A DNA stretch of 64,000 nt from Dendrophyllia cribrosa (lineage: Eukaryota; Cnidaria; Anthozoa; Scleractinia; Dendrophylliidae). The notes below the pieces were generated by a model. The model saw nothing but the letters and a program-made list of their open reading frames with translations. It did no database searches and had not been told where the DNA came from. A program made the translations under genes and the position numbers. Shown here in pieces: positions 40,190 to 53,022 of this stretch (positions are counted from its first letter, which is position 1; each line of letters starts with the position of its first letter). Where the stretch lies: positions 23,564,355-23,628,354 of the forward strand of contig JAJLRJ010000005.1 in the NCBI GenBank assembly GCA_024195265.1. The letters run 5' to 3'.

Positions 40190-40665
40190 GTGGGGCCGAC
40201 AAATTGGGCCTGTCAACTGTATCACGTAAACCACTTAAACCTGTCTTTTTTCGACAGAAAACTTCAGAGAAACAGACAACAGATAACATCATACCACCTG
40301 TAAAATCACCAAGGCCAATATGCGGCTGGTGTACTATGCAAGAAAGACAAAACATGCTATGGGGTCGATAAATTAGGCATGTCTACCGTAGCGTGTAAAC
40401 CTGCCTTTATTCGACAGAAAACGTAATTAAGAGAACCACACAACAGATAAGATCACGCCACCTGTTAAGCCCTGTTAAGCTATCAAGGCCAAGGTGCGGC
40501 CCGTGTACTACGCAAGAAAAAAATGCCGTGAGGGCGACAAATTAGGCCTGTCTACCCTGCCTTTATTCAACGTAAAACTTAATTAAGAGAAACAGCAGAC
40601 AACAGATACGATAATACAACCTATTAAGTCGTTAAGGCCAAGATGCGGCCGGTGTACGGTGCCAA
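40190..40665. repeat. Three diverged tandem units of about 170 bp
   Basis: Units begin around GCCGACAAATTGGGCCTGTC (40,195), GTCGATAAATTAGGCATGTC (40,365) and GCGACAAATTAGGCCTGTC (40,535). Each continues TTTATTCGACAGAAAAC, ACAACAGATA and AAGGCCAA. It may be a satellite fragment. Confidence 0.75.
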
Positions 40666-41264
40666 AATAATGTTTCTTAATCGTGAACGCACTGTCCGCC
40701 GCTTGCAATGTCACTAGTAGTGTATTATCTTTCTTTGCTTTCTTCTACAAGGTGCAAGCATGTTAAGTTAGACTTATTAAATTATTATCCCTCTTTTAAG
40801 GACTCTATTTATTTTCTTCACGCTGCTAACTCAACATTTGTAAAGCGAATACAAAAATAAAATTAACGTAACTTTTCATGAAACGTCCCGTGTACTAAAT
40901 CATCAGAAGATAGAGATAAAAGTGGCGGGTTTCATTAATTTCATGTGACTTTTGAGATCTAAACTGGCGAATACCGTATTTTAAGAAACTAATATACATA
41001 TGTTAAAATATGTCGAGAAAATCTTGATGATTTCTTGATTGTGTAAAATAAGCGAAGTCTTAAAAATATTTAGGATTACAAATTGTATAGCGCTAGCATT
41101 GAATTAGAAGTAATACATACGGTACCGATTTCAAGCCGTTAAAGGGTATGTAGATTTCGCTCTATGGGTCTAAAGTAATGTATATTAGAGTGAATCAACA
41201 CACAAGCGGCAAAAAACATGTGGTCTACCCTACTTTCGATCGCCAACGACTTCTTTTTGGGCTT

Positions 41265-41589
41265 AAAGCCCCTTTTCCGAATTTTCGTACGGTCGATCAC
41301 GATTTTGGAATTGTTAAAGTCTACCGTGGCAATTTGCGCGCGAATCACCAAGATGCTACTACGAAGGTGTTACGTTTGTCTAAAAATTTGTTTGTGCTAC
41401 GATACACCACGATTTTTTTTGACATGTCAAAAAAATCGTGGTCCTTTCAAGTGTCGTCACGGTCCATTAAGGCGCACCACGAATTGCTACGGTTGACCAC
41501 GAATTTCGTCCCGACGCCACTGCAATTTTTAAAAATTAAAAAATCGTGATCGACCGTACGAAAATTCGTGTATTTGGGAAAGGGGCTTT
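41265..41589. mobile_element. Palindromic MITE
   Basis: AAGCCCCTTTTCC and GGGAAAGGGGCTT ends with TA flanks. The inner stems share TTTTCGTACGGTCGATCACG. A second hairpin ACGATTTTTTTTGACATG / CATGTCAAAAAAATCGT sits in the centre. Confidence 0.65.
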
Positions 41590-42152
41590 ACTCCTTGAAA
41601 GGTTTTTCTCCCGAAAGTTTAGCCGGCCAATTTTGAGGGGTTTTTTTGTGGATTCTAAAGCCAACGCTAAAAGACATTAGAGTAATTTTACCGCAATTTT
41701 AATTATTTTCCATTAGGAAAAACTGACATGTAGCAAAGACAGTCCTTGAGAGGAACCCTGTAGACAATAATAAGAGGGGGCGCTCTGTTCAAACATGGAG
41801 GCGTTTACATTAAAGACTGAAGGTTTAACATGGACTTCTGTAAAGAAAATCGCACAGAACAGAACTAGATGAAAAAACGTGGTTTCGACTATGTTCCACA
41901 AGAAACTGAGAGGTTGAAAGAAGTTAAAATTTAAATTTGTTTCAAGACATACAGATGGTACAGTCTTTACATTTCCTCTCTGCGAATGAATTGTCGAGAA
42001 CCTTTAACGATGCGCAAAAATATCGAAATTGAAACCCGCGAGAAAATTAATGCTTAATAGTTGTTTAAATTAAAGACATAGGTTGGCAAAGGAACGAAGT
42101 TAAAATCATAAAGCTATACATCTTCTACGATCTTACCAGTTAAAACCGCAGC

Positions 42153-42221
42153 TCAGCATTTTCCGTCCTTCATCACGCAGGCAGTGGCTTCCCATTTATA
42201 AACACCACTGACAATATGTTC
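42153..42221 (-). CDS. Upstream host gene: probable last exon
   Basis: In phase 0 after the exon ending at 46,031, an acceptor at AAAGAG gives EHIVSGVYKWEATACVMKDGKC and TGA. Two cysteines continue the Cys-rich character of the preceding exons. The acceptor is weak and no canonical poly(A) signal is seen just downstream, so this is the least certain exon. Confidence 0.4.
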   Translation of the reverse strand, partial: EHIVSGVYKWEATACVMKDGKC

Positions 42222-43288
42222 CTCTTTAACGCAGAGAATTTAAAAGTGCTAGAATTAATATTTAATAAGCAATAATTCAGTAATTTAAATTGCTCGTAAG
42301 CCCATTTAGTTTCCAATATGATAGCGGAAAAAGTGTTGTCTTAACGAAATTGAATTGAAGCTAACCCTAAAAAAAATAATTTTCCTTTATTTTCATGATC
42401 ATTTTACAAACTGTTTAAAAGTTCTGAAGAAAAGAAGCAGACGTTTGCAATTTAATTATGCATCGAGACGGTCACCCCTGCTGTTGTTTGAAATTACCAA
42501 ATTTATAATGTTGATGTTCACCACCAGTTGTATAATAAAACTTCACGTAATTAAGCCTTGAAATGTGACCAAAATGTGTATTTGTCATGCGGTTCTGAAA
42601 CCAAGGAGTAATTTTAGTGAATTGTATGGCATTGCAATTGCACAATTTTAAGCATAGATGCATGTTGGCAAATTTATCTATGCGTTGGCCTTCAACAGGA
42701 TTTCTGAATATGAGCACCTGCTTGGAGAATGGAAACCTTCTTTTTTAATCAGTTTGCCGTTGTTCAGTTACATGGATCTAAGCTGACACGAATGATTCGG
42801 ATTACCTTAAATCAAAACTCATAAGTCTACTATACAGAAGTCAAAAGAATAATGTTTTCAGTCAACCGTCAAAGTGATGTTTCCTCAAAGCTTCATTTTT
42901 CATCGTCTTTAAATAGTGTGCGTGAGCTTACTCAATGTTAATTAAAAATAGAACTCAAGATATTTGTGACATCAGCTTTTACTGAACCTTTCAACCTTGT
43001 CCAACGCTCATAATCCGATTGTTACAGTTTACCTTCAAGAGAAAAGTTAGTTTTCCTTCGTTAAGAAAATAAAATCAAACAGAGAACTACCGAACAGACC
43101 GAGCTGGTAAATTGAACCAGGATTATTTCTTGGCTACTTTTGCTGAAATGAAAAGGCTGTTTACAAATCTGATTGAGGAAACGTTGTCTGGTAAAAAGTT
43201 TAAACCATGAACGATATGACCGAAAAACAAATTGTGTTCTCAGATAAATTGCCAAGTATGCTCCAAATCATCCTCTGAAAAACGTTTA
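42222..43288. other. Intron, nothing recognised
   Basis: AT-rich, no gene seen. 43,185-43,250 resembles 60,605-60,680 (AAAAGTTTAAACCAT), a minor dispersed repeat. Confidence 0.4.
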
Positions 43289-43705
43289 AGGTGGTCAGAT
43301 ACGAGGGGTCATGTAACAGGGACATGTCGCAGCGACATATAGCAGCGACAAACATTTGTGAAGTACACACTGAAGGACATGTAGCAGGGGCTGTAGCGGG
43401 GACAAGTAACAGGGAAAAAATCTTGTTGAACTTCATGGAGCACGTCGCGGGGACAAAATGACCCCAAAATTGGTGTTGCACAATTATGATAGTATCAGTT
43501 CACACGAGGGGACTTGTCGCTGCAACATGTCCCCGCGACATTTTCATGTGGTGTGCTAGCGCTATGATTTTTTTCCCTGCTACAGTACATGTTCCCGCTA
43601 CACTCCCTGCTACATGTCCCTCAGTGTGCACTACACAAATTTTTGTCACTGCTACATGTCGCTGCTACATTTCCCTGCTACTTGACCCCTCGTGTCTGAC
43701 CACCT
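43289..43705. mobile_element. Foldback MITE with internal TGTAGCAGGGACA subrepeats
   Basis: Ends AGGTGGTCAGATACGAGGGG and CCCCTCGTGTCTGACCACCT are inverted, with TTA at both borders. Both arms contain many variants of ACATGTAGCAGGGAC in succession, so the arms are themselves tandem repeats. Confidence 0.7.
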
Positions 43706-43709
43706 TTAG

Positions 43710-46030
43710 CAAGGAATCAACGTTAAACATCAATAAATTGAATGTTAGCGAGCCTTATGTGCCTTGTTCCCAGAATTCCATTGTGTAGTATCGTATATGT
43801 ATTTTTTCCGACAATGTTATGTACTTTGATAAACTGAAAAGAAAGCTAAATAGGTAGACAAATATTACCTGCAGAGAAATACGTCAATGCTTAATCTTGT
43901 TTGGACCAGGAAATCACCTATGGCAAAATTAATTGGAATACCTGAATTGGATGATGGCTAACCTATACGATTAAAGATAACCTTCTGTCTCAGAGCAACA
44001 GTCAACCAGTAACCTCCATAAAACTGTACTTTTTTTTCCGCTAGCGAAAAGTGGGAGTTCCACTTCGGCTTCCTAGAAGTCAATGCTCGAATTGATGAAA
44101 ATATTTTGTTTTACATTGTCGAGGGAAGCTGCGCACGGGCCGGTAGGGTATACGAGGAAAAATTAGTTTCCTCGGATAGGAATGAGCCCGATAAGTGAAC
44201 CAAAGTAGGACTGGCAGGGAAATAATTAAGCACGGGCTATCCGCTATCCGAATGAAAGCAGATAGCCTGGACTTTGAGGGTCTCTTGTTAGGGAAACGGC
44301 AAACCCCTCCAAAAGACGCTGGACGGAGACTAAAACTGCAACTCTGGAATACTTTTGAAGAGCGATAAAGGGTATGATATACATGTACCCTGCCCTTAAG
44401 AACTCTTGAATAATTTCATGAATATATGAATATTCACCCTCGTGGAATCACGTCTGAGATAGACACGTCTCGCGCTGTTAACCCTTCACACACTACTTAT
44501 CTTTCCACTTGCCCTGAATTCCAAGACTAGCGAACCAACACCTATTTCGTTTAATCTCCCTTGCTAACTCCTGCTTCTATTTTCCCAAAGGAATTTGGAT
44601 AATTAGTTTGTCCAAATATACAGCTGTAAGGATCAAAGAGCATCCGTATGATATGATTATTTTATTTCATCGTTATATTCATCGTTACATACATTCCATC
44701 ATACGTCTGGACTTAAGAGCAGAGAGAACTTAATTACTCTTAAGTAAATAGTGTTATATTATTGGGCAAAGATTTTGATAAATCAGGGATAGTTATCTTT
44801 TTCCGTTTGTTCCGTGGGCTCCTGCATATCGGGTCCTTCGGTCCCGTGGGGTAATGGTCTGACCAGTAGATAAAGTACATCCACACATTCATCTTAGTAA
44901 ACTTGGTGAGCTAAAACATCACAAAAGAGAAAGCGGAATATTTAAAAAGATGGTCAGTTTCCACCTGCAGTTTCTTGGCTATTCTCTACATCCAATCCAC
45001 CATCATGATTGGATACACTGTATTCATTCCCAGTATGTAGACATTTCAAAATCATGTATGTTGTTGTTGTTAAATAATATTGAGTATAATGACCGAATGG
45101 GTTGTCCATCTCGCGCCGAGTAAATGCCCGAATGGAATAATTCGTTCAGCAATTTTACAAGATTCATTTGTTAACGCTAAGACGGGATTGTCATTGTAAG
45201 AGATTGTCTCCTAACTGAACGTGGTGACGAAAAGAATCGTGGAGCGGATCAAACCTGACCCACGGCTGGAAAATCAGTATACCGGCTCTTTTTCTAAGAT
45301 ACAAGCGAGGAAATGCCTTTTTGCATCCGGAAAATCTTATTAGTCTCTGTAGTAGGGTAGGACGCCGGAGATCTAGAAAACGTTACAAGGGTAATAAATT
45401 GTAACAGCTTGACCGAAGGCTTTTCCACACATTCAGAGTAACTTTCCGATGCGATGTTGAAAATCGGCTCGACAGTGCAACAGCGTTTTCTGGATCGTGT
45501 CAATTTCAGTTATCAGAAGCTAATGACACATGACTCTTTGGGAGAAGAACATAGAAGGATTTTACTGAATAAATAGTCATCGGAGTTGTTTTCAATTGAG
45601 TGTGGTAAAACCAATTCCAAATCAGTTACTCAGGCTATCCAACAAACCTATCTGAATTTCAAGTGCAGCAAAAACATGTAGCCAGCAATAAGCGTGGCGT
45701 AGGCTCAACCACAAATATTGAAATATTTAGGGGGTTCTAAGATATTTAGAAACATTGTAGATATTTAGAAAAAAAAGTTACATTTTGGGAGGTATTAGAG
45801 TTTTCTATAGGTTTTATGCACGTTTGCTCAACATTTTAAGATGTTTTCTTCAATTTAGTGCCAGCAGGTGGCTGTGTTAACTGGAAGGCCATTAGGTGGG
45901 ATTTCACTGGTAGTTTCCCTTCTTATTAGTTGCAAGAGTGGGTCGATATTTTTTACCAATCAAAGATCAGAGCGAAGGAAACAAATCCAAAGCACTGAAT
46001 TGAAAACTGTTCTCTCTTGACGATACTTAC
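43710..46030. other. Intron, little recognised
   Basis: No gene seen. 45,300-45,440 is a dispersed repeat related to 40,010-40,150. Confidence 0.4.
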
Positions 46031-46236
46031 ATCCAAGTCTTTACAGTTTTTGTCAGTTATACCCGTACTGTCACATGCCAGATTTTTATCCACAGGAATC
46101 TTCAGCTCGTATGTACCAAAGGGACTCTTACACTCTTCCTGACCCAGAAGACTGTCGCGGCACGAACATTTGCTGAGTGGGTGACTGCACATGGGCTCCC
46201 AGCGGTTGTCGGTTTTGGTCACACAAAACGTGCTTG
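46031..46236 (-). CDS. Upstream host gene: cysteine-rich exon
   Basis: Phase 1-0. Encodes FCVTKTDNRWEPMCSHPLSK, CSCRDSLLGQEEC, KIPVDKNLACDS and KNCKDLD. Eight cysteines in 69 residues suggest a disulfide-rich extracellular fold. Family not recognised. Confidence 0.75.
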
Positions 46237-46284
46237 CTGCTCAAAAATAGAAGGGGATGTTTCCACGACACATATTTGCACGAC

Positions 46285-46335
46285 AGTGAGTGAGTGTGTG
46301 TGTGTGTGGTAAAATTACAACACACACACTCACTC
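46285..46335. repeat. Inverted TG/CA microsatellite
   Basis: GTGAGTGAGTGTGTGTGTGTG and CACACACACTCACTCA face each other across 14 bases, forming a hairpin 50-100 bases upstream (on the minus strand) of the acceptor at 46,237. Confidence 0.8.
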
Positions 46336-46725
46336 ATTTACACACCCCACTCGAACTATCGTTCCCAGAAAAACGTCCCTGGCGATGAATTTTTGACAGA
46401 CAATTTTTCCTACCTTTAAAATTTTCTGTTCCAAGTTTTAATATATATATATATATATTTTTACTTATTCTGATTGCCTCTGAGTAATTTTTGTACTTTT
46501 CTAACATCACGGAAATCCAAGTTGTCGGATCCAGGATGACTGCCGTTTACAACCAAGGAACGAATTTTGGGTGACTTTTAGTATGTTGCTAAGTAGACCA
46601 TCCATGATTGCATAGAGTTGAGAAAGATTCTGTAGCAACTTGTTTGATGGTAAACCGTAGATCGACTGAACTATTGTTTTTAATTTAGAACAGGTTCAAA
46701 CAAGTAAGTAACTCAGAATGCTTAC

Positions 46726-46942
46726 GCAGTCCTTTGTCCGTACTGGCCAGGCACTTTTGTTCGTCACTTATCGCAAACCGGTTAAACTTGATTTTCCTGT
46801 ATGAACCTAAAGGCTGACGGTAATCCTTGATGGTGTTGTCCCCTGCTCGGAAGTAAGATGCACTCAGATGGCGAACTTGGAGGTGAACATCCTTGGGAAC
46901 CTTTTTGTCCTGTTTCTCATCGCCGGATAATTCAACATACAA
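46726..46942 (-). CDS. Upstream host gene: exon, beta-rich
   Basis: Phase 0-1. LYVELSGDEKQDKKVPKDVH, then VRHLSASYFRAGDN, LGSYRKIKFNRF and DEQKCLAS. A strand-rich segment that links the helical middle to the Cys-rich end. Family not recognised. Confidence 0.75.
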
Positions 46943-47321
46943 CTACATTGGGAAAAATTAAAATGAATCAACGTCTTTCACTACAAGACTGCTTGAAAAG
47001 AATTAATATTTCATATATAAAAGTTTTTTAACCAGTGTAGTGAGTTTATTTCTTAAATTTCCACTTCTCCCGCTGAACAATTCAATGTAGCTGCTGACCT
47101 ACTTAAAAAAAGCTCAGTTTTATCAAATGAATTCTGATAACATCATTTCGTTTAATATATCAATGTTGCTTAACATCTTGTAAGTTTGATTTCAGCTATG
47201 GATGCCACAAACCAAGAGACCGACGTCTTAAACAGGGAAACTTGCACATTTCCTTACAAATATCTTTCGGGATTGATTTACACAGACATGACACAAAATG
47301 ACATATGAACACCTCCTTTTG

Positions 47322-48408
47322 CAACCTTGTCCCCTGGGAATCTCTACTTCCCGTCCCATGGAGCGAGAGAGGGACCCTGGTCTGGTCTGGTAACGTGTCT
47401 CTTAGACGATTATAATCCTAATGAGGGTCGATAGTGTTTGTAACTTTGTATCGTTTTCTTCACAGTGGCTGGTGCTGTGCGCGAATCCGTTGATGTCCGG
47501 AAACGGTTCAATCAAACGACAAGCGATTGAATGATGCACCAGGATAAAACTGATGTCGTTCAATGATTGCTCGAGTGTATAATGAACAAAAAATGCATGC
47601 TATCTTGTATACACTTTCAAACGACTGGAACTGGCGAGTATTGAACAAAACAACATACCTCACCCACGAAGAATAGAAGCTCTCATGATTTATTCTGCCT
47701 CGTTCCCTGTAATAAAAGTCTACAGTTGATCTGCATTTCAAACATTTGGTCCGTAGCGGCTGCTTCTTTCTTGCTTTAATAATATGATAATAATAATGTT
47801 ATTTTACCAAGGTGACCTCATAAAAGTGCTGTTATCAATAAGAGTCCTGGAAATTTAAATTTTGCAATCGTCCGAGAACGGACGCGACAAGTTTAATGTG
47901 CCTCTCGAATAAAGCTTAAAGATCGCCTGCTTAAATAGTATGTAGCGATAATTCATTCAAGTTTGGAACAATGCCGTAAATCAAAAGCATTTCCTGCCGA
48001 GCGCGAGCTTAGCGGCGTCAAGTAATAAAATTGGACTGCATTCTGTAGCACATAGTAGCAAGTTCAAAATTAGCTTTACTGAGGCAAATCTTCAAACACT
48101 GTGACAATTCTCCACGGTTAATTTGAAGATCCTAAAGCAACTTGCGCTCCAAAACCAGTCGATGTGGATATGTTTCCGAAGTCTGCGGATGACCGCCGCT
48201 TCACATTTGTCGCGAGTCGCCGAACGCTTTTTACTCGGGATTTGTTTTGATTCGCAATGCTCAGCTAGAGCGGACAAATTTCGCACTTTGCGTCCCCTCC
48301 CCCGTATCGTCTAAAATTTAGAAGACACGTGACCAGACCAGACCAGACCAGGGTCTCTTCTCTCTCGCTCGAGGGAGCAGCAAGAGGAGGACCCTGGGAA
48401 CGAGGTTA
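47322..48408. mobile_element. hAT-like MITE, 1.1 kb
   Basis: Ends CAACCTTGTCCCCTGGGA and GGACCCTGGGAACGAGGTTA (inverted), with imperfect 9-bp flanks CTCCTTTTG and CCCCTTTTG. Subterminal ACCAGACCAGACC repeats occur at both ends in opposite orientation. Confidence 0.65.
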
Positions 48409-48469
48409 TCCCCTTTTGTAATATCGTGTAGTTTATAATTTAAATCAAGGCACGCTAATATTGCTTTAC

Positions 48470-48559
48470 CTTTAACATTCGGATGTTATAACACGTTTTA
48501 CAACTCTGGTCAATGTTGATACTGAATCTCGTGTAACCTTCAGCAATGCCTTTGAAAAT
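48470..48559 (-). CDS. Upstream host gene: small exon
   Basis: 30 codons, phase 0-0: FKGIAEGYTRFSINIDQSC, KTC, then NIRMLK. Two cysteines. AG/GT borders and phase agree with both neighbours. Confidence 0.75.
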
Positions 48560-48868
48560 CTGCAGACCAAAAAAAAAAAAAATTAATTAAAAAAAAATAA
48601 AAACCTGGTCAGTAATATTGGGGCCTTACTTACTTACACTTAAATATTATAAATATGATTTGATACTGGATTAAGTTAAATAATGGGCATAAATGATCTG
48701 CATGTGCTCTTTTCCGAACCGTTAAAGCGAACCTCTTATCTTGAAAGAGACTGACGTTGAATTGTTGGGAATATCGCCTTATTTCAAATTTTCTTCTATA
48801 AAACGTTGAACAATGTTTCGGTGTCAGACCAAAAAGGATACAATTATCCCCTATTTTCACCTTTTAAT

Positions 48869-49005
48869 TACCTGCGCTTCGCCATTTTGAATTTTCATGA
48901 CGTAATAAGGCTGCCCAATTGTTGCATACAAAAGAATATCGATTTAAAACAATAGCGGCAACCATATGACGTCATAAAAATTCAAAATGGCGGTGCATAG
49001 TAAAT
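48869..49005. repeat. Hairpin repeat
   Basis: CGCCATTTTGAATTTT with CATGACGT on the left and ACGTCATAAAAATTCAAAATGG on the right pair across about 60 bases. Confidence 0.6.
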
Positions 49006-49539
49006 TAACAGCAGAAATAGGCGATATTCAGATCTAATGTTTTGTGCACTAAAACTTTCTTTCGACTTGTCAAGAAAAATCGGAATTTAGTCTTAATTTC
49101 CAACAATATAACGCCAATTTGTTATAACAGTGCATGTTTTCCATTTTTATCTTTTCAAATGGAAATCTACTTTAGTTGCCGACAACAAACTCGGCAGTTC
49201 TATCGTTGACAACTCGTTTTCCCTAGTCGGTGAGACAGTTGTCGACAACTAAGGCATTAAGCTAGACAAATTAGCACAAGTTAAGCCGTGTGGCTAGCAC
49301 TGGAAACGAAGTTGACTTGCGCAGTGAACGGTTGTTCCAAACTGCTCTCGTATAAGAAATTACTTATCGACAATTTGGCCTCTAGCGTGACGAAAAGTTG
49401 TATCGAACACTAATATTTCTCGAATATAACCTGGTTCTTGGACATAACCTGGCATCTGATATCCCTGAGGTTGTGGGCACTCATTATGAATATTTAGATC
49501 CACCACTAACGAATACGTTTTATTTCAATCCCATTATTG

Positions 49540-50990
49540 CCTGTGATGCCGACCTCAAATCTTAAATCTACCTAATAATAAAGGCTATGGACTTTACTCC
49601 AGTCCTGTAAATAAGCTAGCAAAATCTATTATTTCGGTACCCTTGGCTGAAATTTTCAACCAGTCTATCCTCTCTGGTGTTTACCCTGCTGAACTTAAAT
49701 ATGCAAAAAATAGTTCCAATTTTTAAAAGTGAAGATGACACTTTACGAAAAATTATCTGCCTCTTACTTTGTTATCCATTTACAATTGTATATTTGAAAA
49801 ACTAATGTATATTAGATTAACTGATTTCATTGATGAGAACAATGTCCTCACAATATGGCTTTCGCAGTAAGCATAGCACTCAGCATGCAATATTAGATAT
49901 TTTACATAGCATTCCGGGCAATATGGGCAATTGAGTGTACACATGTACTTGTGGTATTTTTATTGATCTCAAGAAAGCCTTTGACACTGTTAATTACAAA
50001 ATTCTACTAGCTAAACTTGAAAATTATGGTATAAGAGGGGTATTAAATTCTTCGTTCCAATAATATTTATCAAATCGAACACAGACAATTGAGACTGATA
50101 ATCATTTGTGGGGTTCCTCAAGGCTCTGTCCTTGGCACTCTTTTATTTTTATTATACATTAACGATATCTTTAAATCTTCCAAGTAATTCTTCTTTCATT
50201 TGGTGCTGACGATACCACTCTAACTTATTCTAATAAAAAATTGCGTGTTCTTGAATCAACTGTTAACTTAGAATTTGTTAAAGTTGGTGAAGGGCTAAAA
50301 GCCAATAAGTTGACTCTTAGTATCAAAACGCCGAACTTATTATTTTTCAGCTCGGCCAGAAGATTGTGCCTTTTGTTCCTGAAATAAAAATTTTCAGCCA
50401 TGCAACCAACACCCAGCCAAATCTTGAGATGAAAGAATTTGTTAAATACCTTCCATCTTTCGTGGAAACATCACATTAATTACATTTGCCTTAAAGTTAG
50501 CAAATCAGTTGGAATCATAGCTAAATTGAGACATTATATCCCGCGACGCCTATTGCTCAATATTGATTATATTTTTTAATTGCTCCTTATCTAACCTATG
50601 GTATTTGTGCCTGGGGCAGCTGTGCACAAGTATATCAAAAGAGATGATTGGTACTGCAAAAACAAGCCTTTCGTTTAATTTTTTTTTTGGTAATGCTCGA
50701 GAACATTCGGTTCCCTTTTTTGTCAAAGCAAAATGTCTTCCTCTGCCATTTTCTTTTTTTTCATATGTAAGTTACTTAATGTACGACATTCATGAGCAGT
50801 TCGTCCCAACTAATCTTTTTAACCAATTCACCAAAACCAGTACGGTCCACAATTATAATACCAGATCAGCGTCAAATGAATGTTTCTGTGAAAGCTTCTA
50901 GAACTTACCAAATGAAAAAATATTTTGCAAGGTTTGGTGTATCAGTTTGGAACTCTATCCTTCATTCCGTTAAATCTTTTAGTAGATGAG
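49540..50990 (+). pseudogene. Decayed non-LTR retrotransposon reverse transcriptase
   Basis: Several frames carry ordered RT motifs: YGFRSKHSTQHAI (about 49,850), [14 protein letters not shown] (about 49,955), GVPQGSVLG followed by YINDI (about 50,110-50,170) and ADDTTL (about 50,205). The LINE-typical C-terminus VHNYNTRSAS and FGVSVWNSI (50,850-50,960) follows. Multiple frameshifts and stops. It lies in the intron of the upstream host gene, opposite strand. Confidence 0.8.
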
Positions 50991-51267
50991 CTCTCTCGCG
51001 GAGCCCCATACTCTTAGAACCTATGCCCGTCATTTTCCATGGTCATGGTTAGCGGAAAGTTTCGCGGGTGCGCGTCCGTAACATGTGTGTCCGTGCGCAC
51101 GTCGAAGCGTCGCGCAAGGCTGGCTCGCGGGCGCGTATGAAGTTGCAAAACATGCGCGTATGACGCCACACAACATCCGGGATCTTAGTTGGATCTTTCG
51201 CTGTGTTTAGCGGAGAATTAAAGTTATTTCCCAGCTTTTTTGCGGTTTGCTACTCAAGACAAGGATA

Positions 51268-51995
51268 CTAATTAAGGGATACTCAGAAGCCGCTATAGTG
51301 AAAAAAGAAGAGCTTTCAGAGATAAAATCTTGCTTCGAGGAACTTTGTAAGTTTTTGTTTTACGGATTTCAGAACCAAAGAAGCGGAGATTTAAAGAATT
51401 TCCAAGTAGTCGAGAAACTTAAAGGTAAAACAAATTACATTTTTCGATGGGAATTTATGTCGATATCAATCTGTGATTGACTTTTTCTTTGTGTTCTCGT
51501 TAGTTTTGGAGAATTGTTTATTAAACGTGCTTAAATTCAGTTGAATTGATTTCTTGAATTTCATCGAAGACAGCTCGAACTCGATGCGCTATAAATGGTA
51601 CGCGTTTTGCTTTTAAACATAAACTTATGGAGATTTGAATAAAATTTTTAGAAAGAAGATTGTGTTGTCCAATTTTTATGTGCTTGTTCATTCATTACAT
51701 AGGTTGAAAAGTGATTTTATGTAAACAAAACAAGACTTAGATTTTATAGTTCTATCTTCACTCGCGTCGCCTTATGCAAATATGTTTGTGTATTGTTTGC
51801 AATTTTGATTTCCAAATCAGTTTCCCCCGCAATTTTTGATACGCAGCAGGTGTATTTTATTCGGAAATTAGTCAAACTAGTTGTTCTAGACCGAGAAAAA
51901 GTTGTTTTGTGAACGTTTGTACGGTCTAAACGTACCGTGCAGACGGTCGCGTAATATTGTTTTTGAGAATTGCGAAAATTGAAAAATAGCCCGGT
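51268..51995. repeat. Dispersed repeat related to 7,615-7,960
   Basis: Shared blocks include ATACTCAGAAGCCGCT, TGTGATTGACTTTTTCTTTG and TTTTTGAGAATTGC with GAAAATTGAAAAATA. This copy has an extra 350-400 bp in the middle. Confidence 0.7.
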
Positions 51996-52418
51996 CGTCA
52001 ATCTTAATTCTTGTGCTTCCGACCTTTCACCTTAGTTAAGCTTATTATCGGCTTTCTTAGTGTTCAGAGAGTTACGCTGTTAGGCTCAGCCTATCTATAT
52101 ATATTAAACTCAAGTTTCGAAATAAGATTAAACAAATACTTCTTGATACTTTAGAGCTTGGGAATGACTATATTGAAGTCTCTCGTCTGATTAATTGCTT
52201 CAGCAACTTATCATGGACCTTGGAAAGCGAAATTATTTGATGTCCTATATTTTAGATTTAGCACTTCATTGTATTGTTTTTTTTTTTGTTTGGGTAATCT
52301 TTTCTTTTCTTTTATTAATTTAACTTTGCATTAATGTTTCCTCCGCCTCGCTTAGCATTCGTTGCTATTAGTGGTAGGCAAGTATCACTATTTCTTACTT
52401 TAATTAATTAAAGTGTAC

Positions 52419-52862
52419 CTAAACCCCATTTTTTTTTCTTTCAATCAACTCAATGTACGTTGAAAAATGGAATAGTGAAATAATTCTTGTTTTTAACGTC
52501 GCGTTAGTGAGTTAGAGAGATTTTAATGTACAAAATGCTAATTAGATGACGTCAAATCAACACTTTAACATTATTTCTACTTCAATTTACAGTACGCAGT
52601 TCACAGCTTAAGGATAATCAATTTAGGAAATACTAAATAAAAACTGTTAATAGTCAATTGATTTGTATAAAAATATTACTTGGAGGTGGAAACAAGTAGT
52701 TGTATAATAAACGAGTCTTGATTTGACGTCATCTTATTTAAATTTTGTAAATTCAAACCTCTATAATTTACTAACGCAACGTTAAAAACAAAAAATATTT
52801 AACTATTCAACTTTTCAACGTACATAGATTTGTTAAAGCGAAAAACAATTTTGGGGTTAGTA
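52419..52862. mobile_element. Inverted-repeat MITE
   Basis: The arms share GTACGTTGAAAA, TTTTTAACGT and GCGTTAGT-type segments in opposite orientation, and TTGATTTGACGTCATC pairs across the centre. The outer ends are ACCCCAT and TTGGGGTTAG. Confidence 0.6.
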
Positions 52863-53022
52863 TCTGCTGTTGTAATTGGAAGACGTGAAATAAAATTGTT
52901 GTTGTTTCGTACAACTATCCTTCTAGTCTGTCGAGGCCCTAAAATGTGCCAAATTTGTATTGTGCACCTGAGTGTTAACGAGATAAAATCTTGTAACAAA
53001 CCAAAGTCGCGTTTATCAATAC

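Noticed and set aside
40015..40355. 121-codon minus-strand ORF
   Set aside because: It spans a dispersed repeat and part of the tandem array; no domain or splice signals.
41713..41901. A minus-strand frame that resembles a signal peptide (VETTFFHLVLFCAIFF)
   Set aside because: It starts at TTG, not ATG, has no in-frame ATG upstream nearby and no good donor in phase 1. The ATG exon at 37,241-37,298 fits far better.
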